This document shows positions 50,569 through 60,419 of a stretch of 64,000 nt of DNA, piece by piece. The DNA lies in NCBI RefSeq assembly GCF_932276165.1, contig NC_063993.1, forward strand, positions 8,628,001-8,692,000, read 5' to 3'. Under the pieces are notes generated by a model. The model ran no database searches and was not told the DNA's origin. It saw nothing but the letters and a program-made list of their open reading frames with translations. The stretch's first letter is position 1; each line of letters starts with the position of its first letter. Made by a program: the position numbers and the translations under genes. Source of the stretch: Plutella xylostella (lineage: Eukaryota > Arthropoda > Insecta > Lepidoptera > Plutellidae).

Positions 50569-51125
50569 TTAGAGGAGTGGCAAGTTGCTCACAACACTGC
50601 TTTACAAACAAAGGATGTATGTCATCAGGACCACAACCCTTGTTTACATCAATATTCTTCAGATACTTCAATACTAAGTCGATGGTTATATTAGTGGTAC
50701 TTATGAGGACAGTGTTACTTTCTTCTGTGTTACCCGTGACATTAATTTGATATTGACTGGGTTCAAAAACAGATGTGAAAAATTCATTAAACAAGTTAAG
50801 TACATATTCCTTGGCCGTCCGACGCTGTGCGTTTATCTAGGTTTATCGTATCCGGTATATCATTACAGCTTTTTTTGGATTTAACAAAGGACCAAAAATG
50901 ACGAGAGTTACGACAAATATTATTTTCAGCATTGCAAATGTAGGTATTATAGCATGAAACTTCAAGACGTTTTTGATCTCGACGGAGTGAACAAATCGTT
51001 TCATAGTCCTGAAGTCTATCATAAATTTTCCACTTTTTGTGAGCTTTTAATTTTTTATTAATTAATTTTATGAGAGGGCGTGTATACCATACAGGGTGTT
51101 TTTGACTTGGGATATGTACTAACAT

Positions 51126-52677
51126 AACAAAAATAACACAAATAAATTTTATTAAATGAGTAAAATAATTGAAATTATATAATTTAAAACAATTGTAAAC
51201 TTAAAGTTAGTATCAACTTAATTACAATTTTATGTTGCACTCAAGTAGGTAGGTACCTAAGTTATATTCTTTTATACTTTTCGTACTTTTAATACCGAAG
51301 AATCGAACCCGAATTTCGTCATCAGCTCAAAAGTAGTAGAGCGTTGCGATTGAAAATCGGTATAATACTCGCAGATTTGAGACGGAAGCGGCAAATCTGA
51401 TCCGCTGGCAGCTAATTGATTCATCTGGCTAAAACTGGGTGCCTCCATATTTTCCTTGCCCGAGGGAGTGGTTTCAGATTGCGATATGTCCTGATTAGAG
51501 ATCTAGAACTGTCGATGTCGAACTGCGTTCTAGTTTCCAATGGAAAAATGTGCGAGCGTAGAAGTGATGGAATTGAAATCTTATCTGGAAATAAATCGCC
51601 GAGTTAATGGAAATAAAAGAGGCAGATGCGTGTTCAGCGCGGCAAAAAACTGCATGGCACTGGGCTGCTAAATAGATAAGTATACCTTCTTGCTTTACTA
51701 CACTTTTTATATCCCTACTAGCTGTTCCCGCGCGCTTCGCTTCGCCTTAAAAAGTTTTTCCGTGGGAATTCCGGGATAAAAAGTAGCCTATGTTCTTTCC
51801 CAGGGTCTAGCTAGACCGTATGTATACCAAATTTCATTCAAATTCGTTCAGTAGTTTTGGCTTGAAAGAGTAACAGACAGAGAGACACAGTTACCTTCGC
51901 ATTTAAAATATTAGTTAGGATTAGGATTAGTTAGGATTTATTCTAAACTACTTAATAGTATTAGTACTATAGGTACTATAGGTATTAGTTTTTGCAAAAG
52001 TGGCAGGTAATTTGGGCCGAAAGCTGGCGTCTCAACTCGTCTTTCTAGACATGTTTTATAAAACTTTGAAATCCGTGAAAACGAACAAATAAACAAACTA
52101 CCTATCTAGTATTTACTCGTACTTATCTAAACTAAATCGCAAAGCATAAACTGAACAGCTCTATGAGAATCTAACAGCACTGCATGCACTGATTGAATGA
52201 GGTTGGATGAAATCGGCTTAGCAGTCTTCGTTAGAGCATCGGCAATAACTTCGTTTTCCAATGCATGGCTATCGGTGTCGGTACTACTCGTATTTGAATC
52301 TATCTTTTAGGTGGCGATTTTTAGAGGTAAGTATTTTTTTGTAATATTATATTTGGTCAAATCAAAACGTAAGAAAATTAACTCGTTTAATGCGCGATCC
52401 ACCAATGACAGCGCACAATTATGACGAATCGCGATGTAGTGACGTATTTATCTAGGTCGATAACAAACCCGTGCAGCAGATCTCTTTGATTTGTGAGTAA
52501 CTTCTTTGTATTGTTTTGAGCAATAAAATTATAATCAACTTCCTGATAGTAATCAAAGGATATGGTAGAGATAACACTGAAATTTTATCAGTCACTCATT
52601 ATTATTTGTGATAGATTGGATGTTGTGTATTTACACAAAAGTCAAGTAACTTAATTTAAATTAGAAATGATTTAATA
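51126..52677. other. intergenic stretch
   Basis: Apart from the LINE tail at 51,711 I see no gene or repeat family. A 5' UTR of the Ly6-like gene must end at 52,677, but its start is not recognisable. Confidence 0.45.
51711..51925 (+). repeat. RTE-type LINE 3' untranslated tail
   Basis: CTACTAGCTGTTCCCGCGCG, GGGATAAAAAGTAGCCTATG, AATTCGTTCAGTAGTTTTGG and GAAAGAGTAACAGACAGAGA occur in the order found in the highly conserved RTE tail of moths, ending TTAAAATATTAGTTAGGA. It is a 5'-truncated insertion without coding sequence. Confidence 0.8.
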
Positions 52678-54494
52678 ATGAACCGATACGCATTTTTTAT
52701 TGTTGTGTTTGTATCATGTAAGTACCTTTATTATATTTATTACCGCATGCTCCACTCCATAATATGTCCTTGACATCCTTGAGTATAATTTAATGCCGAA
52801 CTTTTTTGATACAGGACACGATTTCCGAAGTTGATAAAATAATTTTATTCAAAAAGTCTTGAGTCCATATATAATATAACTTACATTATAACAAGACAAT
52901 TTGATTTAGCTATTCGGTACTTAATTCTTAAACCAAAATAAAAACGAATTCTTTATATTTAAGTAAGTATCATCTTTTGATCGTACCTGGTTCGAATGGC
53001 AAGCGAGATCATTATGAAACTGGTACTTCGTTACGTCAAATTAAATTTTCATTTCAGTGGCATTGGTCGCCATAGTGACCGCTCAGCAGTCATCACCCCG
53101 GCACTGCTACAGGTTCACGTGGCTCGGGCCGGACTACAACAACGGCAGCGTGTATCTGAACGCGACCTGCAATGACGTCACCAAGCTGTCTGACAAGGAG
53201 CCCTGCATGGAACCCTTGGTTGTGTCCAGTTAGTGCAGATTGAACCTTACACACCGATGTTAGATAAGATTATAATTATGTTACAGTTCCGTTCAAACAA
53301 ATTGATAGTTCCTGAAGTTGGCTGCGATTACCCACGATTCTATCTCGTTGTATTAAACGTGCCGATTGTACGACAGCTCTCTCGTTAGTTCGTTTTTGTC
53401 AGTGTAGAGTAACCCTCCAGGCCTCTACCAGGGAGCACAACACTCTGCCCTCAGCCTTCCTCATCCAGCCACCACCAGCAACCTCTCGGTAATCGGTCAG
53501 GCGGGTGGACCGCTTACCGCCCTACGCTTGTCTGTTCTTGATCTCCACTCGAAAACACGTTAACCTCACGTACCGGTCATCGGTTCATTGGTGCCTCCAC
53601 CCTTAACCACTTATTTATGATCCGATACTTCATATGCAGGTATAGAGGCATACTTACTGTTTTTTATGATTCTTCTAAATGTTTGATTTCGATTTCTTTC
53701 AGTGGATGGAACTTGGCCAAATGTAAGCTACATCTGGGACAACCACAAGGAGCAAGCTACTTGTGTATTAGGAGACAGTGAATATTGCGCACAATACACA
53801 TTTTATTTCAACGGAACCCGTAAGTATACTTAAATCCTTGTGTTAATGAGAACCAATAATTATGCTCCTGCTCATCATCATCATCATCACAACCAATCAC
53901 GTCCTCACTACTGGGAAACGTGACCTTCTAGGGTAGGGTTTTATGGCCTAGTCCACCTCGCGGGCCCACTGCGGATTGGTGGACCCCAACACAAGCAAGC
54001 TTAAAAGTGCATGTACTATTCCATGTTCGTCATAATGTGTTATATGGTCAACTGACTCGGGCCAGTTCAGCAGGGTAGAAGGTGGCCCTTAACTGCCCTT
54101 GAGTTTCTCAACTGATGTTTTAGCTATTGTCCATCACAATTTCAATCTATTATTGTAGCTTCCATAGGGATATTGTAATTAAGGGAGGTATAGCAACCAG
54201 TCCCTTATTTAAAAATAGCCATCTGACTGTAGCTACCTCAATAGAACCATTTTATATATTTCAGCGTTAAACTCAACCTACATGTGTACGAAGGCGTTGA
54301 CCAGCAACAATACAGTGGTGTCCCCGGGCTGCTACACACAGACCATCGGCAGTTTCAAGAAGCGTGTGTGCTTGTGTGTGCCCATCGCTGGAGGAATGCC
54401 GTGTAACCGCGCCAACCCTACATCTGCAACAACCCTAGTCACTATGGGGCTAGTGACGACGGCAGCCATTGTGATTTTAAATAAAAACTTGTAA
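52678..54494 (+). CDS. Ly6/three-finger-like, probably GPI-anchored surface protein
   Basis: Four exons, 52,678-52,717, 53,058-53,228, 53,703-53,819 and 54,265-54,494, join in phase to 185 residues. Residues 1-22 form a signal peptide (FFIVVFVSLALVAIVTA, cut before QQ). The mature part has ten cysteines (30, 51, 63, 91, 99, 117, 132, 145, 147, 156). The ending GCYTQ, CLC and PCN recalls the C-terminal cysteine cluster plus Cys-Asn of Ly6/uPAR domains. Sequons sit at N42, N48, N77, N107, N112 and N124. After CN comes a small-residue linker and a hydrophobic tail (LVTMGLVTTAAIVIL) with few residues after it, typical of a GPI signal. Exon 2 uses a GTTAGT donor; the others use GTAAGT. Introns hold a MITE and RTE scraps. 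Spacing between early cysteines is longer than in classic Ly6 domains, so this could be another ten-cysteine insect family. Function unknown. Confidence 0.82.
53330..53417. mobile_element. MITE, GGGGTCACTCTATA family, right half, in intron 2
   Basis: Runs from ACGATTCTATCTCGTTGTAT through GTTAGTTCGTTTTTGTCAG to TAGAGTAACCCTCC. The left tip is gone. It sits in the second intron of the Ly6-like gene, directly before an RTE remnant. Confidence 0.75.
53418..53540 (-). pseudogene. RTE LINE remnant in intron 2 of the Ly6-like gene
   Basis: On the minus strand one frame still reads TDYREVAGGGWMRKAEGRV, matching the C-terminal region seen intact at 31,226-31,363, but frames and ends are broken. It is older than the 31-kb copy. 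Confidence 0.7.
53875..53995. repeat. LINE tail scrap in intron 3
   Basis: A (CAT)n run is followed by CGTCCTCACTACTGGGAAACG and CCTAGTCCACCTCGCGGGCC, wording typical of decayed retroposon 3' ends in moths. Not classified further. Confidence 0.5.
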
Positions 54495-54498
54495 TTTA

Positions 54499-54504
54499 AA
54501 TAAA
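54499..54504 (+). terminator. polyadenylation signal of the Ly6-like gene
   Basis: AATAAA starts four bases after the stop codon, within GTAATTTAAATAAATATTTC. The 3' UTR would be very short and would end just before the foldback element at 54,555. Confidence 0.6.
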
Positions 54505-54554
54505 TATTTCAAGATTTCAAGTACCTACCTACCTAATCTATCTTTTATTTTATA

Positions 54555-56781
54555 TACCCCATCCACACGCTCGGCGAACAATGGCAAACAGCAAACAGCA
54601 AACAGCAAACACTGACGTGTGGATGGGTGTTTGTCGTTGTTTGCCTGTTTGTGTTTGTGTTCGCCAGTGTTCGGCATCGGTGTCGGTTTTTCTTGCCAGA
54701 TCAAAGGATGTTCGGCAAACAGTTCGCTACGTATCCACACGTCTGGCAGCGGTCAGTATGCGCGCTAGCATTGCGGGAGGCGGAAGTATCAACTTGCTAC
54801 ACTTTTTCGTTGGCGCGCATTTTTTTTTATGTATGTTCACCGATTACTCCGCCGTTTATGAACCGATTTTGAAAATTCTTTTTTTTTTGTATTGGGTTGA
54901 GCTCCCAGGTGGTCCCATTTTTTTTCAGAATTTTATCTCACCCCTAAGGGTGGGTAAAGGGGTAAAAACAGTGTATGAATTTCCAATTTGGACACATATT
55001 AACCGATTCTAATGAAATTAAAAACATAAATATAAGTAGTTCTTGTAACAAAAAAATAATGATGGTGACCTTGAGCTGATCTGATGATGGAAACGGAAGG
55101 CAGTCAAGGGAACTCCTCAACGGTATATAGCAACTACCTCGTGTTTAGGCTTGAATGATTCGTATTGATTAGTAGGACTTTTTGGTATCATTTGCATCTT
55201 ACTTTTGATTAAAAATTATTGCAAATAAACTAAAAACTATAAAATAAAATAATAATTAAAAAGAAGAAGTCAGTTTTTTTTTTATTATTATTATTATCCC
55301 ACCATCGTCTTTGCTTTCTTCTTATTTTCCTTTTTTCTTTCTCTTGCTTTAATTTATATAATAAAAATATGTGAACCCGAAAGTAATAGCTCGTCGTCCG
55401 CCGTGTTTGCCGGTTCGGAATGTTACAAACACGGCAAACAGCAAACAAAGTCACAAACACCAAACACAAACACCGAACACAAACAGCCATCCACATGCTC
55501 GGCGAACGCTCATAAAAATCCGAACCGGCAAACACGGCGGACGACGAGCTATTACTTTCGGGTTGACATATTTCTATTATATAAATTAAAGCAAGAGAAA
55601 GAAAAAAGGAAAATAAGAAGAAAGCAAAGACGATGGTGGGATAATAACAATAATTAAAAAAAAATAAAAACCGACTTCTTCTTTTTAATTATTATTTTAT
55701 AGTTTTTAGTTTATTTGCAATAATTTTTAATCAAAAGTAAGATGCAAATGATACCAAAACGTCCTACTAATCAATACGAATCATTCAAGCCTAAACACGA
55801 GGTAGTTGCTATATACCGTTGAGGAGTTCCCTTGACTGCCTTCCGTTTCCATCATCAGATCAGCTCAAGGTCACCATCATATTTTTTTGTTATAAGAACT
55901 ATATTTACGTTCTTAATATCATTAGACGACCGAATGGCGTAGTGGTTAGTGACCCTGACTACTGAGCCGATGGTCCCGGGTTCGATTCCCGGCTGGGGCA
56001 GATATTTGTTTAAACACAGATATTTGTTCTCGGGTCTTGGATGTGCCCGTAAAATGGCAATAGGCCCGCCCCCTATTACATTGGGACTAACATAACACTC
56101 TGGCGAAAAGTGGGTGCAGCAATGCATTAGTACAAGGCGTGAGTGTGACAGTGTGTGTGTGTGTGATTTCATTAGAATCGGTTAATATGTGTCCAAAATG
56201 GAAATTCATACCTTGTTTTTACCCCTTTACCCACCCTTAGGGGTGAGATAAAATTCTGAAAAAAATGGGACCACCTGGGAGCCTAACCCAATACAACAAA
56301 AAAAGAATTTTCAAAATCGGTTCATAAACGGCGGAGTAATCGGTGAACATACATAAAAAAAAACCCGACGAATTGAGAACCTCCTCCTTTTTTTAAGCCG
56401 TTAAAAAATACATAGAAATCGTACAATGTACTGCTTTATTTGGGCTTTAATTTGTTTTATATTTTTATTTTGATAAGCCTCCAAAAATTACAGAATCGTA
56501 GCGCATTTTTACGCTTTGCGCGCCAACGAAAAAGTGTAGCAAGTTGATACGTCCGCCTCCTGCAATGCTAGCGCGCATACTGACCGCTGCCAGACGTGTG
56601 GATACGTAGGAAACTGTTTGCCGAACATCCTTTGATCTGGCACGAAAAACCGACACCGATGCCGAACACTGGCGAACACAAACACAAACAGGCAAACAAC
56701 GACAAACACCCATCCACACGTCAGTGTTTGCTGTTTGCTGTTTGCTGTTTGCCATTGTTCGCCGAGCGTGTGGATGGGGTA
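54555..56781. mobile_element. large foldback element E1, arms about 0.85 kb
   Basis: Outer inverted arms (54,555-54,826 and 56,505-56,781) start TACCCCATCCACACGCTCGG and are TA-flanked. Inside them lie inverted copies of the CCGACTTC repeat body (54,828-55,275 minus; 55,680-56,365 plus, split by a SINE). Innermost is a third pair of arms (about 55,281-55,418 and 55,520-55,657, with CGTCGTCCGCCGTGTTTGCC) around a 100-base loop rich in AAACAC. All three modules are mirror images, so the whole 2.2 kb is one palindrome. The right arm holds about 155 bases at 56,365-56,520 that the left arm lacks. No coding capacity; class unknown, with the TA duplication only tentative. Confidence 0.85.
55926..56165 (+). 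mobile_element. tRNA-derived SINE inside the E1 right arm
   Basis: Starts ACGACCGAATGGCGTAGTGG, with box B GGTTCGATTCCC and a (GT)n tail at about 56,152-56,165. An approximate 10-bp duplication, ATATCATTAG and ATTTCATTAG, flanks it. Excising it restores the CCGACTTC body read through in other copies, so it landed after that module existed. Complete copy. Confidence 0.92.
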
Positions 56782-56819
56782 TAAAGTATCCAGTTTAGAT
56801 AGGTCGATTCTAATCTTTA

Positions 56820-58091
56820 AAGCCCCATCCATACGCTTGCTGTTTGTCACAAACACGGCAAACAGCAAACAAAGTCGCAAACACCTACCACAATCACCGA
56901 ACACGAACAGCCATCCACATGCTTGGCGAACGCTCATAACATTCCGAACCGGCAAACACGGCGGACGACGAGCTATTACTTTCGGGTTGACATATTTTTA
57001 TTATATAAATTAAAGCAAGAGAAAGAAAAAAGGAAAATAAGAAGAAAGCAAAGACGATGGTGGGATAATAATAATAATTAAAAAAAAACTGACTTCTTCT
57101 TTTTAATTATTATTTTATTTTATAGTTTTTAGTTTATTTGCAATAATTTTTAATCAAAAGTAAGATGCAAATGATACCAAAAAGTCCTACTAATCAATAC
57201 GAATCATTCAAGCCTAAACACGAGGTAGTTGCTATACAGGGTGTTGCAAAAAGGGTATACTAAGCCGAAACCTACATGTGCAGCATGTTATATCTAAGCC
57301 TGAAACTGAAATCAGAATTAGAAAATTCACGAAAAAAAAAATTCATTTTCCATAGAAACTTTGTTGGTCACGTGACTTTTTAGTATGGGAAAATAATTAT
57401 TTTTTTCGCGAATTTCCAAATTATAATTTCAGATTCGGGCTTAGATATACCATGCTGCACATGTAGGTTTCGGCTTAGTATACCAATTTTGCTACACCCT
57501 GTATACCGTTGAGGAGTTCCCTTGACTGCCTTCCGTTTCCATCATCAGATCAGCTCAAGGTCACCATCATATTTTTTTGTTACAAGAACTATATTTATGT
57601 TTTTAATTTCATTAGAATCGGTTAATATGTGTCCAAAATGGAAATTCATACCCTGTTTTTACCCCTTTACCCACCCTTAGGGGTGAGATAAAATTCTGAA
57701 AAAATAATGGGACCACCTGGGAGCTCAAACCAATACAAAAAAAAAGAATTTTCAAAATTGGTTCATAAACGGCGGAGTAATCGGTGAACATACATAAAAA
57801 AAATGCGCGCCAACGAAAAAGTGTAGCAAGTTGATACGTCCGCCTCCCGCAATGCTAGCGCGCATACTGACCGCTGCCAGACGTGTGGATACGTAGCGAA
57901 CTGTTTGCCGAACATCCTTTGATCTGGCAAGAAAAACCGACACCGATGCCGAACACTGGCGAACACAAACACAAACAGGCAAACAACGACAAACACCCAT
58001 CCACACGTCAGTGTTTGCTGTTTGCTGTTTGCCATTGTTCGCCGAGCGTGTGGATGGGGTATGACAAACAGCAAGCGTATGGATGGGGCTT
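56820..58091. mobile_element. element E2, asymmetric relative of E1
   Basis: Perfect 30-bp inverted ends (AAGCCCCATCCATACGCTTG at 56,820; the inverse ends at 58,091) flanked by TA. From left to right it contains the E1 loop and right core arm, the plus-strand CCGACTTC body (split by a MITE at 57,237) and the inverted outer arm at 57,805-58,061. It is thus one half of the E1 palindrome with different tips. It begins 38 bases after E1. Non-coding. Confidence 0.82.
57237..57501. mobile_element. CAGGGTGTTGCAAAA MITE, complete, inside E2
   Basis: Inverted ends CAGGGTGTTGCAAAAAGGGT and ATTTTGCTACACCCTG with long complementary subterminal arms (TACTAAGCCGAAACCTACAT). TA is duplicated at 57,235-57,236 and 57,502-57,503, and removing it restores CTATATACCG of the CCGACTTC body. 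Tc1/mariner-type by target site. Confidence 0.88.
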
Positions 58092-58254
58092 TAGATGAGT
58101 AGGATGTACAGTTAAGTTGAGTTAAGTAGTAGTCTGCTGTCATTGTCAGTGTCATGTCTACTGTAATCTGCAAGTATTTACCCATCGCCCCATATTTGCA
58201 AATGAAGGAAACATAATCGAGCATAATGGCCAACCTGTATATATGTGTGACAAC

Positions 58255-58345
58255 ATGGATTTACCTATTATTACACCGCCGCCGGCGGATACTTTCAAAG
58301 AAAAAAATGTGCTGAAACTGGATAATTATGAACAACAATATGAAG
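58255..58345 (+). other. candidate first coding exon (orphan)
   Basis: ATG at 58,255 opens a 30-codon frame (MDLPIITPPPADTFKEKN, ending NYEQQYE) that stops at a good donor, GTACGT. Composition is protein-like and unlike the surrounding repeats. No continuation was found before the SPCS3 gene at 59,210, which has its own start. The end LDNYEQQYE loosely recalls the N-terminal region of COP9 signalosome subunit 1, but that is a weak recollection. It may be a gene whose next exon is far away (with SPCS3 nested), a stranded exon, or chance. Confidence 0.35.
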
Positions 58346-58774
58346 GTACGTTTATTGTTATTGTTTAGTAAATTTGTGAGATGGAGCTTTGTAACATAGT
58401 CTTTTTGTTGACTCTTGTCTGGTCATGTTCATCCTAACCAGACATTACAAAGTTGCTATACTATATCCCATTTAACGACTTCGCTGAATAACGTTCAGTC
58501 AAGACGTTGGACGTTACAGTCAACCACTTGACGAGTTGTTCTTTAGTCATTCAACTGAGTAGCGTCATCCAATGAACGGGCTAGCGGTTCAATCAAATAG
58601 GAGATTAAACCAGATGCCTGCGACATATATAACCTACCTACCACTTAGTAGTACCTACTACTACATCTCGGCTCTGGGTCCACTTCCCTATACTCAGCAC
58701 CAAGGAACATAACTACAATCAAACTATTAATTCATAACAGCCATGGAGCCTGGCACTTTTAGAAAAGAAACATA

Positions 58775-58970
58775 AAGCGCCATTTAGACTGTGCAAGTTT
58801 CTTGCCTCTTGCATGAAGCAATATATGACTTGTATGAGTTGTATGGATGTATGGTCTAAACCAGAGTCTTGTTTGTTTTAAACCATACAAATATTGTATT
58901 GATTCAATTTAATTGTATGTAAGAGGCAATTAACTTGCACACTGTGCAATGCACAGTCGAAATGGCGCTT
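58775..58970. mobile_element. MITE, AAGCGCCATTT tips
   Basis: AAGCGCCATTTAGACTGTGC at the left faces GCACAGTCGAAATGGCGCTT at the right, with TA on both sides and further complementarity (CTTGCCTCTTGCAT against ATGTAAGAGGCAA). 196 bp, non-coding, single copy here. It lies between the orphan exon and SPCS3. Confidence 0.8.
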
Positions 58971-59209
58971 TAAAGTAACACTCCTCAACAGCACAGAAAG
59001 ACAAAATGTTGAATCAGCAGAATAATAATTAATGCAGGTAAAATATTAATCTGTGGTTTTGACATTGACATGACATTACGTGTGACTGTGACGTGTCTGT
59101 CTGCGTCAACTGTCAAAAAAGCCAAACATACCTAGGTTTTCGATTTTCGGTTTCGTGGCGAAAATCTATTTTACTCTCCACTGTAGAATAATTTATTACT
59201 TTATTAGAA

Positions 59210-60037
59210 ATGTATTCGGTTTTGACTAGAGGAAATGCTATTTTAACCTATACGTTAAGTGTGCTAGCATGTTTAACCTTTCTATGTTTCCTATCTACAC
59301 TAACGGTAGACTACAGAACCGCTGCACACATGAACACAGTTAAAGTAGTCGTGTAAGTATTAGACCGCTTTATAAATAATCTACTGCTAAACACATGCAA
59401 TCTCATAATGCCTTGTTTAATTATATTTCCACAGGAAAAACGTCCCAGACTATGGAGCATCCAAAGAGCGAAATGATCTGGGCTTCCTGACTTTTGACTT
59501 GAAGACTGACTTGTCCCACCTTTTCAACTGGAATGTGAAGCAACTCTTCTTGTATCTGACCGCTGAATACATCACGCCCAGCAATGAGCTGAACCAAGTA
59601 GTTTTATGGGACAAAATCATACTCAGAGGTGAAAATGCCCTGCTTGACTTCAAGAACATGAACACAAAGTACTATTTCTGGGATGATGGCAACGGTCTTA
59701 AGTGAGTATAATTTAACTAATCATTCTTTAATAATAAGTCAAAACTATGCATTGTTTCAGCACATTTCATTGTCCTGTTCAATAGTGATCAAAAACTTAC
59801 ATATTTGGCTGAATTGAATTCCATCTATAAAACTTGCAGTTCTTAACAATATTTTCAGTTTTTAATAATACAATACCCACCTCTTCATACACATTTGTAA
59901 ATTTCAGGGCTCACAACAACGTAACACTGACTCTGTCATGGAACATCATCCCGAATGCGGGCTTACTGCCCAACATTCCCGCTATTGGCCAGCACTCCTT
60001 CAAGTTCCCCTCAGACTACACCCAGACCAGGGTATGA
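59210..60037 (+). CDS. Spase22-23: signal peptidase complex subunit 3
   Basis: Three exons, 59,210-59,352, 59,435-59,701 and 59,908-60,037, join in phase to 179 residues, the usual SPCS3 length (about 180). The protein is a single-pass type II ER membrane protein. Residues 10-33 (ILTYTLSVLACLTFLCFLST) form the membrane anchor; the rest is lumenal. Family landmarks are NDLGFLTFDL, FNWNVKQLFLYLTAEY, LNQVVLWDKIILRGENALL, YYFWDDGNGLK and NNVTLTLSWNIIPNAG. The last contains the conserved N-glycosylation site (N141-V-T). SPCS3 is an essential noncatalytic subunit of the complex that removes signal peptides at the ER. Donors are GTAAGT and GTGAGT, acceptors ACAG and TTTCAG. The gene is intact and looks functional. 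Confidence 0.97.
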
Positions 60038-60390
60038 TTAGTGGGATTGTTCCAGTCACCGGTGTCAATGGGAATCAACTATAGTTATTAAGATAAAAGC
60101 TAAATATTATAGTTGTATGTTGTCACTTTTAATTACACATAAAGTACTGTATTTAATTGTTTTATTCTACGCCTATTTCAGCTTTTGCAACATCCAGGTA
60201 GCTAGGCTGGCTAAGCTGAAATTAAGGGGATATGTACAAAGGTTCCACTTGAGAGAGCCATGTACAGGAACTTAACCCCCTCTCAGAATAGAATAGAATT
60301 GTTTTATTTCAATTCTGTCTGTATATTTTTGAATAGCATTGTAGGTATGTAATAACTAATGAACTGCTCAAGTAAACCTTACCAAATGAG

Positions 60391-60396
60391 AATAAA
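60391..60396 (+). terminator. polyadenylation signal of SPCS3
   Basis: AATAAA about 355 bases after the stop, the clearest canonical hexamer downstream of the gene. Confidence 0.5.
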
Positions 60397-60419
60397 TGAT
60401 TCTCAATGAAACAAAATGT

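Larger units (their letters stand above)
47977..51125 (-). mobile_element. Jockey-like non-LTR retrotransposon, 5'-truncated, interrupted
   Basis: On the minus strand the element ends with GAAATAAATA and a poly-A run near 47,977-47,990. It contains most of a reverse transcriptase and has lost the endonuclease region (5' truncation near 51,125). The RT region is cut by a MITE of 819 bp at 49,750-50,568. A (TA)n tract lies at 48,288-48,321. The motif spacing and wording (YSKAFDKICHNTL, SGVPQGSHLGPLLFN, YADDTKIF) match the Jockey/CR1 group. Exact clade is not determined. Confidence 0.9.
48356..51125 (-). pseudogene. reverse transcriptase of the Jockey-like LINE, broken
   Basis: Three collinear pieces make one RT. 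Piece 1 (51,125-50,796) covers the pre-RT region (HKKWKIYDRLQDY). Piece 2 (from about 50,825) covers FNEFFTSVFEPS and NKGCGPDDIHPLFVKQCCEQ, stopping at TPL. Piece 3 (49,746-48,356) resumes at TVLFRMSLDTGNLPARWKQS and carries the YADD catalytic box and thumb. A one-base frameshift near 50,825 separates pieces 1 and 2. The MITE plus its TTA duplication (822 bp, a multiple of three) separates pieces 2 and 3 and brings stop codons. The enzyme cannot be active. Confidence 0.9.

Noticed and set aside
54581..55012. Cys/Val-rich open frames of 80-156 codons at 54.6, 56.5 and 57.8 kb
   Set aside because: They are translations of the mirrored outer arms of the foldback elements, with the pattern set by TGTTTGC-type repeats.
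55926..55998. tRNA-like sequence with box A and box B
   Set aside because: It is the SINE head: it lacks a proper acceptor stem and is followed by the SINE body and a simple-repeat tail.
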